From: Gammaproteobacteria bacterium | Lineage (GTDB): Bacteria; Pseudomonadota; Gammaproteobacteria; Natronospirales; REEB76 | Direction of reading: 5' to 3' | Assembly: GCA_027315405.1 (NCBI GenBank) | Contig: DAHUYB010000076.1 | Coordinates: 1 to 64,000, forward strand | DNA: 64,000 nt | In this document: piece after piece, positions 53,507-61,380 of the stretch | Layout of the letters: every line of letters starts with the position of its first letter | Position numbering within the stretch: the first letter of the stretch is position 1 | Translations under genes and position numbers: made by a program | Notes under the pieces: model-generated | Database searches by the model: none | The model's input: the letters and a program-made list of their open reading frames with translations, nothing else | Told to the model about the DNA's origin: nothing

Positions 53507-55567
53507 ATGCGTGACACCTCACACAACAATGGCCTTGCGGGCGAGACCAGTCCCTACCTGCTGCAACACGCCCACAATCCCGTGGACTGGTATCCCTGGG
53601 CCGACGACACACTGGCGCTCGCGCGTACCCGCAACACACCCATCCTGCTTTCCATCGGCTACTCCGCCTGCCATTGGTGCCACGTCATGGCTCATGAATC
53701 CTTCGAGGACCCTAACACCGCCGCGCTCATGAACCAGGCGTTCGTGAACATCAAGGTGGACCGGGAAGAACGGCCGGACCTGGATCGCGTTTACCAACTT
53801 GCGCATCAAATCCTGGCGCAGCGCGGCGGTGGTTGGCCACTGACCGTGTTCCTCACACCGGACGACCTGACGCCCTTCTTTGCCGGCACCTATTTCCCGC
53901 TTGAGGCACGTTATGGCATGCCCGCATTTAGAGAGGTGCTCACACGCGTGAGCGCCTTCTTTCATGGACAACAGCTGCAGCTGCGGCAGCAGAACGCCTC
54001 ATTGCAGCAGCTATTCCGGCGCATCGAGACTGAAAACACCAGGCCGGCAGAGACCTTGGATTCCGCACCTCTGGAAGCCGCGCAGCGCGCATTGGCGGAG
54101 AGTTTTGACCCGCGCTTCGGCGGCTTCGGCCGGGCGCCAAAATTCCCCCACGCCCCGGCTCTCGAATTCCTGTTGCGACGTGCCGCATTGGACGCGGATT
54201 CCGGCGCCGGTGCCCGCCACATGCTTACCACCAGCCTCACGCGCATGGCTGAGGGCGGTATTTATGACCAGTTGGGCGGCGGTTTCAGCCGCTATTCAGT
54301 GGACGCGGAATGGAACATTCCACATTTCGAGAAAATGCTCTACGACAACGGTCCGTTGCTGGGCCTATACGCGCACACCTGGAAACTCACGGCCGAGCCG
54401 CTGTTCAAACAGGTGGCGGAAGGCATTGCCGGCTGGGTCATGGGTGAAATGCAAGCACCGGCAGGCGCTTATTACGCCAGCCTCGACGCCGACTCCGAAG
54501 GCCATGAAGGCCGGTATTACGTCTGGAACAATCAAGAAATCCGTGCGCGGCTCACGCCGCAGGAATACGCGCTATTCGCGCCGCACTACGGACTCGATGG
54601 CCCGCCCAACTTCGAGGGGCTCTGGCACCTGTGCGTGCGTCAACCCATTCCGGATCTGGCGCAGGCCGCCGGTATAACGGCAACCCAGGCCACGGCATTG
54701 CTGGAGTCCGCACGCAGCAAATTGCTGGCCGCGCGCGCGCAGCGTGTACGCCCCGGCCTGGACGACAAAGTGCTCAGCGCCTGGAATGGCCTCATGATCG
54801 CCGGCATGGCCAACGCCGGCCGCCTGCTCGGGCATGACGACTGGATTGATTCGGCGGCACGCGCCGCGCAATTCATTCACGCGCATCTGTGGCATGACGG
54901 CCGGCTGCTGGCGAGCTGGCGCGCGCAACGCGCCGAACTGCCCGCCTATCTGGACGATTACGCCTTCCTGCTGCATGGCCTGTTGGAATTGGTGCAGGCA
55001 CGCTGGCACGCACAGTGGTTCGATTGGGCACAAGCGCTGGCGGATGCGCTGCTCACGCATTTTGAAGACCAGACCCGGGGCGGTTTCTGGTTCACGGCCA
55101 ATGACCAAGCAACGCCGCTGCATCGCCCCAAGACGTTTGGCGAGGAGTCCATGCCGGCGGGTAATGCCGTGGCCGCACGCGCGCTGTTAGCTCTCGGCCA
55201 CCTGTGCGCCGCACCGCGGTACCTTGGCGCCGGCGAACGTGCTCTCAAAGCCGCGCTCTCCGCTGCCTCGCGTTACCCCGACGGTCATTTGTCCACACTC
55301 ACGGCGCTGAGCGACGCGCTGCAGCCGCCGGCCATGGTCATCCTGCGGGGCAACAACCAGACGCTGCCGGAATGGCGATTGGCATTGAATCAAAAATTTG
55401 ATGCGCGCCGGATTGAGCTGGCCATCCCGAATGCTGACGCCAGTTTGAGCGGGTTATTGGCCCAGTGTGCGCCGCGCGGCGAGGTCTGCGCCTACGTGTG
55501 TCGCGGCACCGCCTGCTCCCTGCCGATAACGTCATTGAATGATCTGGCCATGGCTCTGCCGCCATGA
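53507..55567 (+). CDS. yyaL: YyaL/Spata20-type thioredoxin-domain protein
   Basis: The 686 residues begin with the DUF255 thioredoxin-like domain: LAGETSPYLLQHAHNPVDWYPW, SIGYSACHWCHVMAHESFED with the C-H-W-C pair (about residue 60), and VDREERPDLDRVY. A glycosidase-like (alpha/alpha)6 barrel follows (about 190-560: GGIYDQLGGGFSRYSVDAEWNIPHFEKMLYDNG). The family is widespread in bacteria and animals (SPATA20), but its activity is not established. It is divergent from the methyltransferase gene, and its stop overlaps sixA (ATGA). Part of a second copy lies downstream at 56326. Confidence 0.93.
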   Translation: MRDTSHNNGLAGETSPYLLQHAHNPVDWYPWADDTLALARTRNTPILLSIGYSACHWCHVMAHESFEDPNTAALMNQAFVNIKVDREERPDLDRVYQLAHQILAQRGGGWPLTVFLTPDDLTPFFAGTYFPLEARYGMPAFREVLTRVSAFFHGQQLQLRQQNASLQQLFRRIETENTRPAETLDSAPLEAAQRALAESFDPRFGGFGRAPKFPHAPALEFLLRRAALDADSGAGARHMLTTSLTRMAEGGIYDQLGGGFSRYSVDAEWNIPHFEKMLYDNGPLLGLYAHTWKLTAEPLFKQVAEGIAGWVMGEMQAPAGAYYASLDADSEGHEGRYYVWNNQEIRARLTPQEYALFAPHYGLDGPPNFEGLWHLCVRQPIPDLAQAAGITATQATALLESARSKLLAARAQRVRPGLDDKVLSAWNGLMIAGMANAGRLLGHDDWIDSAARAAQFIHAHLWHDGRLLASWRAQRAELPAYLDDYAFLLHGLLELVQARWHAQWFDWAQALADALLTHFEDQTRGGFWFTANDQATPLHRPKTFGEESMPAGNAVAARALLALGHLCAAPRYLGAGERALKAALSAASRYPDGHLSTLTALSDALQPPAMVILRGNNQTLPEWRLALNQKFDARRIELAIPNADASLSGLLAQCAPRGEVCAYVCRGTACSLPITSLNDLAMALPP

Positions 55568-56064
55568 GACAGCTGTTGGTGGTGCGGCATGCCGAAGCGG
55601 AAGAACCGGCGGACGCCGCGTCAGCCGGACGCAGGGATGCGCAGCGCAGGCTCACCGAAGCCGGCAGACGACAGATGCACAAAGGCGCCCGCGGGCTCGC
55701 TACTCAGGTTGATGAAATAGCCTTGATCTTATCCAGCCCCTTGACCCGTGCGATTCAGACCGCTGAAATTCTGTCGGTGGAATTCCCGCGGGCAAAACGC
55801 CTGCAGCATGCGCGTCTCGCTCCGGGGTTCGATCCCGGTAAATTGCTGCATTGGGTCGTACGCCAAACTGCCGTGATCGCGCTGGTTGGTCACGAGCCGG
55901 ACCTGAGCCAATGGATCGGCTACCTGACCACCGGCAACTCCCACAGCCTGGTGCACATGAAGAAAGGCAGTGTCTGCCGCCTGGAGATGCCGGATCATGC
56001 CCTGCCGGGCGAAGCCCGCATCGCCTGGTGCCTGACCGTGAAGCAACTGGCGAGACTCAGCTGA
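55564..56064 (+). CDS. sixA: Phosphohistidine phosphatase SixA
   Basis: SixA removes phosphate from histidine in phosphotransfer proteins such as ArcB or PTS components. The 166 residues belong to the histidine phosphatase superfamily: QLLVVRHAEAEEP carries the phospho-accepting His in an R-H-A motif (about residue 8), LILSSPLTRAIQTAEIL the second Arg, and IALVGHEPDLSQWIGYL the second His (about 107). ATG overlaps the yyaL stop by four bases. Confidence 0.92.
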   Translation: MRQLLVVRHAEAEEPADAASAGRRDAQRRLTEAGRRQMHKGARGLATQVDEIALILSSPLTRAIQTAEILSVEFPRAKRLQHARLAPGFDPGKLLHWVVRQTAVIALVGHEPDLSQWIGYLTTGNSHSLVHMKKGSVCRLEMPDHALPGEARIAWCLTVKQLARLS

Positions 56065-56325
56065 TGAGCAGGTGACGCGTGAGCCAGGGCGACCCGCTGT
56101 TGTTGCCGGCTGCAGTGGTGATATGTGGGTATGCCGTGCACATAGTGTAAAAGACGGTTGCAGCCGAACGCACCATCAAAGCCACCATGCCCAGCATAAC
56201 GCGCTATCCAATCTCTATGTCACCATACTGCTGGCACCGCAAAGACGAACTTGAACCGACGACAATGCTGGAATTACGTGGCAAGAAAAAGAAACTATCG
56301 AAAATGGCAAAAAGTATCAAATCAT
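56065..56325. other. Gap with no supported gene
   Basis: Short open frames occur but none has a ribosome site, a domain or unusual composition. The stretch, together with the yyaL-like fragment that follows, is probably decayed coding sequence. Confidence 0.35.
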
Positions 56326-56445
56326 AATTCCGATCCACGGCGGGTTGTGCTGGCGATTCCCCATGATGCTGCTAACCTCACAGGCTTGTTAGCACAACGC
56401 AAACTACGCGAGAACATCTGCGCTTATGTTTGCCATGGAAGATAA
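56326..56445 (+). pseudogene. Fragment of a second yyaL-like C-terminus
   Basis: The frame reads DPRRVVLAIPHDAANLTGLL and ends ENICAYVCHG before a stop. It aligns with the C-terminal region of the YyaL-type protein (about residues 629-664); I count 21 of 36 identical positions, including LAIP, GLLAQ and CAYVC. No start or other part of the gene is seen nearby. It is a decayed paralogue or an old partial duplication separated from its parent by sixA. Confidence 0.55.
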
Positions 56446-56585
56446 TGCTCGCTGCCAGGCTCTGACAAATTTCTTGTCACTTAATTTTACGTCCGTGGTT
56501 CAATCAGTCACTGTGGAATCTGTAACCGTCAACGCAGGTCAGGATTCCGCGTTTTCCCTCAAAGGGAATAACCGGAGTATTCGTC

Positions 56586-56759
56586 ATGAAACGTGCGCTT
56601 TGTCACATTTTTTCTGCAATGATGCTCGCCATTATGTTGGTCACCACGGGCTGCGTGGTGGTGCCAGCCCGGCCAGCGCCCTACGCAGTCTGGGTTCGTG
56701 GTCACTGGGTACGGGGCGTATACGGTGCAGTCTGGGTTCGCGGTCACTGGCGTGTCTAA
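56586..56759 (+). CDS. Small lipoprotein with WVRGHW repeats
   Basis: The 57-residue product has a lipoprotein signal with lipobox VTTGC (Cys about 23), followed by a short mature part with two copies of AVWVRGHW joined by VRGVYG. The pattern resembles the Y-x-W-x-x-G-x-W repeats of small YXWGxW-type lipoproteins. GGAG stands nine bases before the ATG. A strong hairpin follows 11 bases after the stop. Likely a minor outer-membrane lipoprotein; function unknown. Confidence 0.65.
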   Translation: MKRALCHIFSAMMLAIMLVTTGCVVVPARPAPYAVWVRGHWVRGVYGAVWVRGHWRV

Positions 56760-56770
56760 ATACCCAGGTA

Positions 56771-56807
56771 TGCTGCTTAGGGTTCGCACTACGAACCCTA
56801 AGCAGCA
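56771..56807. terminator. Perfect 16-bp hairpin between convergent genes
   Basis: TGCTGCTTAGGGTTCG (56771-56786) pairs without mismatch to CGAACCCTAAGCAGCA (56792-56807) around a five-base loop CACTA. It lies between the small lipoprotein gene (stop 56759) and the convergent prolyl oligopeptidase gene (stop 56823), so it can end both transcripts. No T-run follows on either strand. Confidence 0.65.
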
Positions 56808-56822
56808 CTAAATCCATGCGTA

Positions 56823-58973
56823 CTATTTGCGATCCGGTGCCCTGGTAATTCCTAGGTTATAAGCCAGAAACGCCCATATATCCGACCACTGGATGATGCG
56901 CTTGTCCGTGGGCATGTAATTGTGGCTGGTTTGGGTTTCCACGCGAATCAATACCGGATTGCCGCAACCCTGATCGTGCTGCATGGCGGCGGCGAACTTG
57001 TAAGAGTGACTCGGCACCACCCGGTCGTCGTGATCGGAGGTGGTGATGATGGTGGGCGGATAACACACGCCCGCTTTCACGTTCTGCAGCGGCGAGTATT
57101 TGATGAGCCACTTGAAGGCTTTGGGATCACTGGACGTGCCGTACTCCGGCGCCCACAGGGCCCCGCCGGAGAATTTCTGATAGCGCAACATATCCATGAC
57201 GCCGGCGCCGGCATAGGCCGCACCGAAGAGCTCCGGGTGCTGGGTAATGGTGGCGCCGATCAGCAAGCCGCCGTTGGAATAGCCCCAAATGGCGAGTTTC
57301 CTGGGTGAGGTGTATTTCTGAGCGATCAGATACTTGGCGGCCCAGACAAAATCGTCAAATACATTCTGTTTCCTGCCCAGCATGCCGGCCTGGTGCCAGG
57401 CCTCGCCATATTCACCGCCGCCGCGCAGGTTGGCCACCGCATACACGCCGCCCATCTCCAGCCATACCGGCACCAGCGGACTGAAGCCGGGGGTAATGCT
57501 GATGTCGAATCCGCCGTAGGCATACAACAGCGTGGGATTCTTGCCGTTCAGCTTGAGCCCCTTGCGGTAGGTGATGAACAAGGGAATACGGGTGCCGTCC
57601 TTGGAATGGTAGAACACCTGGCGGGTTTGGTAACGCGAGGGATCGAAAGTGAGCCGCGGCTTGAAAAACACCGCCTGCTTGCCGCTGGCGAGATCGTAAC
57701 GATAAACCGTGGTGGGATAGAGATACGAAGTAAAGCCGTAATACAACTCTTTGGAATCGTTGCGCCCGCTCAGGCCTGCCACCGAGCCGATTCCCGGCAG
57801 TGATACGCGGCCTTCCGGCTTGCCGCTGCTGGAAAACAGTTGCAGCCTGCTTTTTACGTCCGCCAGATACTGGACCACGATCTGGTGGTGTGCCATGAGG
57901 GAATTCTGGATCACATTGTGGGTTTCTGGCACCAGCGTGCGCCAGTGTTCCGGGTCGGCGAGTTTGAATGACACGATCTTGTCGCGCGGGGCATCGCGGG
58001 TGGTCTGCAGAAACAGCATGTCGCCCAGATTGCCGATGGGGGAATAGGCGGCGTCATTTTTGGTGAACAACGGCTGGATGGCGGCAGCGACATTAGGATG
58101 CTCCGGATCACCCAGATCCGCGTAGTAAAGCTCGTTGTTGGGAGAGGTGCCGTTCGCCAGCACCACGAACAGATAGCGGCCATCTTCCGAAACTTCGCCT
58201 CCGACGATCCATTCCGGCAGATCCGGGCGTGAATAGATGAGTTTGTCCTGGCTCTGGGGCGTGCCGATGCGATGGTAATAGAGCACCTGATCACGAACCC
58301 GATCGCTGATGGCCTGGCCGGGCGGCGGCGCTGGATAGCGGGAATAAAAGAAACCCTTGTCATCCCTGGTCCAGGAGATGCCGGAGAACTTCACATAGCG
58401 CACCTCGTCCATGAGGGTTTTGCCGTCCGCGAGATCGCGCACGTGTAGGGTCTCCCAGTCCGATCCACCTTGGGAAAGTGCGTAGGCCAGCAAGCGGCCA
58501 TTGTCCGAAGGTGCGTAGTCCAGGAGCGCAATATCCCCATTGGGGGAGAGGCTGTTGGGATCCAGCAATTCCCGTGGCTTGCCGCTGGCACCGTGCTGCT
58601 CGTAAACCACCGACTGGTTCTGCAAACCGCTATTCTTGCTGAAAAACAATCGGCCGGCTTGCATCTGCGGCACGCTTAGCTTTTCATAGTTCCATAATTG
58701 CTTGAGGCGCTGACGCACCGCCTGGCGCTCGGGAATTTTGTCCAGATAGGAAAATGTGAGCTTGTTTTCCGCGTCCACCCATTGCTTGACTGTTGGGCTG
58801 TCCAGGTTTTCCATCCACTGATAGGGCGCGGCGACCTGGGCGCCGAAGTAGTTGTTCACCACCTTGTCGCGGGCAGCGGCTGGATAGACGAGTTTTGCAT
58901 GGCTGGGCTGCGCCGCTGCAAAACCTGTCCATAGCAAACCCATGCCCAGCAGTATCACGGCAATCTTTTTCAC
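56823..58973 (-). CDS. Secreted prolyl oligopeptidase (family S9A)
   Basis: The enzyme cleaves short peptides after proline. GTG at 58973 has AGGAG six bases upstream and gives 716 residues with a signal peptide (ILLGMGLLWTGFAAA), so the protein is periplasmic or secreted. The seven-bladed propeller lies at about 80-430 and the catalytic alpha/beta hydrolase at the ends. The triad is Ser in GYSNGGLL (about 558), Asp in DHDDRVVP (about 645) and His in ETQTSHNYMPT (about 680). PTLLYAYGGFDISITPGF is the S9A signature. The frame opens at 59069, but the extra N-terminus lacks signal features. Confidence 0.94.
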   Translation of the reverse strand: MKKIAVILLGMGLLWTGFAAAQPSHAKLVYPAAARDKVVNNYFGAQVAAPYQWMENLDSPTVKQWVDAENKLTFSYLDKIPERQAVRQRLKQLWNYEKLSVPQMQAGRLFFSKNSGLQNQSVVYEQHGASGKPRELLDPNSLSPNGDIALLDYAPSDNGRLLAYALSQGGSDWETLHVRDLADGKTLMDEVRYVKFSGISWTRDDKGFFYSRYPAPPPGQAISDRVRDQVLYYHRIGTPQSQDKLIYSRPDLPEWIVGGEVSEDGRYLFVVLANGTSPNNELYYADLGDPEHPNVAAAIQPLFTKNDAAYSPIGNLGDMLFLQTTRDAPRDKIVSFKLADPEHWRTLVPETHNVIQNSLMAHHQIVVQYLADVKSRLQLFSSSGKPEGRVSLPGIGSVAGLSGRNDSKELYYGFTSYLYPTTVYRYDLASGKQAVFFKPRLTFDPSRYQTRQVFYHSKDGTRIPLFITYRKGLKLNGKNPTLLYAYGGFDISITPGFSPLVPVWLEMGGVYAVANLRGGGEYGEAWHQAGMLGRKQNVFDDFVWAAKYLIAQKYTSPRKLAIWGYSNGGLLIGATITQHPELFGAAYAGAGVMDMLRYQKFSGGALWAPEYGTSSDPKAFKWLIKYSPLQNVKAGVCYPPTIITTSDHDDRVVPSHSYKFAAAMQHDQGCGNPVLIRVETQTSHNYMPTDKRIIQWSDIWAFLAYNLGITRAPDRK

Positions 58974-59201
58974 GGTTTTCTCCTGAAAGCCATGCCGAAT
59001 CCGGATGCCATGGTATCCGCAGATTCCGGCGATGAACTTGCCAATAGTCGGGGTTTGGAAACCTCGCATACTATGATTTGAGATTCCTTCCTACAAATCC
59101 ACCCTTGCACCGGATAGGCAAAACCGGCGGGGCCGGTCTGGATCGGCTATATTTCCCATCCCCCCTAAACCCATCCTGCCTCACCCGCATCTATCAAGGA
59201 T

Positions 59202-59777
59202 ATGGGAACTGCGACTGCGTCCATGACTGCTTCAGAAGCCTGGAACGAAATCCCCAATGAAGCGGCCGGGCTGGTGAGCCGAGCCCAGGCTGGCAATATA
59301 GCCGCTTTCGAACGGCTCTACCACCAGCATGCCAGCCGCGTGTATGCGGTATGCCTGCGCATCACCGCCGATCGGCCCACAGCCGAGGAATGCACCCAGG
59401 ACGCATTCGTGCGGGCCTGGGAAGCGCTCGCTCAATTCCGCGGCGACAGCAGTTTCGGCACCTGGCTGACGCGTATCGCCATCAATGTGGCGCTGCGACG
59501 GCTAACGCTCGACCGGCGGCACCTGCGGCTGATCCAGCCCGCCAGTGAGCAAATGCTGGATAACCTGCCGGCGCCGGCGGAAACCCCCGAGGCGGACATG
59601 GACCTGGAACGACTGATTGCCACCCTGCCGCCCGCTGCCCGCGCGGTTTTCGTGCTGCATGCCGTCGAGGGCTACAGCCACGAGGATATTGCGGAGCTGA
59701 CCGGCACGGCGGTCGGTACCTGCAAGGCACACGTGCACCGGGCACGGCAATTGCTGCAAGCGAGGTTTAAAACATGA
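59202..59777 (+). CDS. ECF-type RNA polymerase sigma factor
   Basis: The 191 residues have region 2 (about 40-95: FERLYHQHASRVYAVCLRIT, EECTQDAFVRAWEALAQFRGDSSFGTWLTRIAINVALRR) and region 4 (about 130-185: LPPAARAVFVLHAVEGYSHEDIAELTGTAVGTCKAHVHRARQLL), the arrangement of RpoE-like sigma factors. It starts a three-gene set with ATGA overlaps. I infer that it responds to an envelope signal through the next gene product. An ATG at 59223 is an alternative start. Confidence 0.93.
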   Translation: MGTATASMTASEAWNEIPNEAAGLVSRAQAGNIAAFERLYHQHASRVYAVCLRITADRPTAEECTQDAFVRAWEALAQFRGDSSFGTWLTRIAINVALRRLTLDRRHLRLIQPASEQMLDNLPAPAETPEADMDLERLIATLPPAARAVFVLHAVEGYSHEDIAELTGTAVGTCKAHVHRARQLLQARFKT

Positions 59778-60301
59778 ATGGCAAGCCCGATGACAAACTG
59801 GATTCGGCCCTGACCAGGCTGCCAAAATCCATTGAGCCGGAGCATGATCTCTGGCCGGCTATTGCCGCGAACATCAACCGGCGCCGTGATCAAAAGCATC
59901 ATGGCTGGAGTTATGGTGCTGCGGCAGCGGCGGTCATGGTGGCGGCTGCGGTCATCGCCTGGGCCATGTTCGGCTTGCACACACCGGCCCCAGTCAATTC
60001 CAACTTCGCCCGCATGCTACCGCCGTCATCCCCTGCTCCGGCCAGCGCACCCGACATTCGCGCCCAATTCGCCGCCGGAATTGCCGCCGACCCCGGGCTG
60101 CCAGCGGCTTCCCGCGCGGCGTTCGTGAACAACCTGCGATTTTTGCAGGATGAAATACAGCGCACCCAGGCAGCCGTCAAAAAATATCCCAACGATGTAA
60201 ACCTGCAGTCCCTGTTGCTTGATCTCTATCAGCAGGAATCCCAACTGATGGGCGAAGCCCAGCGGGTCCAGATTCAAACCACCGTGAGGACCACTTTATG
60301 A
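59774..60301 (+). CDS. Probable membrane-bound anti-sigma factor
   Basis: The 175 residues have a short N-terminal cytosolic part (DLWPAIAANINRRRDQ, about 25-40), one membrane segment (about 48-67, AAAAAVMVAAAVIAWAMFGL) and a periplasmic helical part with LRFLQDEIQRTQAAVKKYPND. Position directly after an ECF sigma gene, with a four-base overlap, is the basis for the anti-sigma role. No zinc-binding ZAS motif (H-x3-C-x2-C) is visible, so it is not a classical ZAS protein. Confidence 0.7.
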   Translation: MNGKPDDKLDSALTRLPKSIEPEHDLWPAIAANINRRRDQKHHGWSYGAAAAAVMVAAAVIAWAMFGLHTPAPVNSNFARMLPPSSPAPASAPDIRAQFAAGIAADPGLPAASRAAFVNNLRFLQDEIQRTQAAVKKYPNDVNLQSLLLDLYQQESQLMGEAQRVQIQTTVRTTL

Positions 60302-61242
60302 AACGCGCATTGATTTTTGCCTCCTACGTGCTGCTGTCACTGGTTGGAATTGGCGTTGCGTTCTCGGCCATGCTGCTGACCGCCAACTCCGCCTATGCCG
60401 ATACCACAGGCATCGGCACACCCATCAACGAAACCCGCAGCGCCAAGGCCAACGGCACCGTGGCTATCTCCAACCTGGTCGGTTCGGTGACCGTGCAGGG
60501 CTGGCACAGAAATGAAATCCACGTGGGCGGTACCCTCGGCCCCGACGCGAAGCGCCTGGAGATCACTCCTTATGGCGATGGCTACAGCATCCGCGTGATC
60601 CTGCCGGAACACTCCCACAGTAACAGTGAGGGCACTGATCTGGTGATCCAGGTGCCGGATGCCAGCCGCCTGTCGGTCAATACCGGGAGTGCCGGCATTG
60701 ACGCCCGTGGGCTCGATGGCACGGCACAACTGGAAAGTGTCAGCGGCAACGTGATGCTCAAATCCACTGACAGCGATATCACCGCCAAATCCGTGAGCGG
60801 TGAGGTAAGCATCGGCGGATCCGCCGGCGATGCCCACGTTGACGCCCACAGCATCAGCGGCGACGTGAAGGTACAGGGCGTTGTCGGCGATCTGCAGGCG
60901 GAGAGTGTCAGCGGCAACGTGCGGGCAATCACGGGCCAAGTAAAACGCGCACGCTTGCTGTCAACGTCCGGCAATGTGGATTTCAACGGCGGGGTGCAAA
61001 AAAACGGCAGCTATACCTTCCACAGCCTCAGTGGCAACCTGACATTGTTGTTCCAGGGAACGCCCGATGCGCGTTTCGACATCTCCAGTTTCAGCGGCGA
61101 CATTGACAACAACTTCGGACCGAAGCCGCAACGCACCAGCGAGTATGGTCCGGGTGTGGAACTGCATTTCGTGAGCGGCCACGGCAACGCCCAGGTGAAC
61201 GCCCGCACTTTGAGCGGCAACATCTCTCTGCATACCCCATAA
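60298..61242 (+). CDS. DUF4097-type exported beta-helix protein
   Basis: The 314 residues have an N-terminal membrane/signal segment (YVLLSLVGIGVAFSAMLL), then repeated short strands of the form S-V-S-G-x-V and L-S-T-S-G-N-V from about 130 to 310. This is the DUF4097/DUF4098 adhesin-like pattern, predicted to form a right-handed beta solenoid. ATG overlaps the anti-sigma gene by four bases. Proteins of this family often lie beside ECF sigma genes; I infer an envelope-stress function but cannot name one. Confidence 0.82.
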   Translation: MKRALIFASYVLLSLVGIGVAFSAMLLTANSAYADTTGIGTPINETRSAKANGTVAISNLVGSVTVQGWHRNEIHVGGTLGPDAKRLEITPYGDGYSIRVILPEHSHSNSEGTDLVIQVPDASRLSVNTGSAGIDARGLDGTAQLESVSGNVMLKSTDSDITAKSVSGEVSIGGSAGDAHVDAHSISGDVKVQGVVGDLQAESVSGNVRAITGQVKRARLLSTSGNVDFNGGVQKNGSYTFHSLSGNLTLLFQGTPDARFDISSFSGDIDNNFGPKPQRTSEYGPGVELHFVSGHGNAQVNARTLSGNISLHTP

Positions 61243-61264
61243 TGACGGCGTACACCCAAAACTG

Positions 61265-61307
61265 ACCCCCAGCTCCACTGCGGTGGAGTTGGGGGTGTTC
61301 TTTGTTT
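61265..61307. terminator. Intrinsic terminator between DUF4097 gene and convergent protease gene
   Basis: ACCCCCAGCTCCAC (61265-61278) pairs with GTGGAGTTGGGGGT (61283-61296), with one G-T pair, around TGCG, followed by GTTCTTTGTTT on the plus strand. It ends the sigma/anti-sigma/DUF4097 transcript and may also serve the protease gene from the other side. Confidence 0.75.
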
Positions 61308-61380
61308 GCAGCCGTAAAGAATCGCGGCGGAGCCCGCCGCTCCCGCAATCGAATATTGCTGCTCCCGCGCGCGGAAATAC

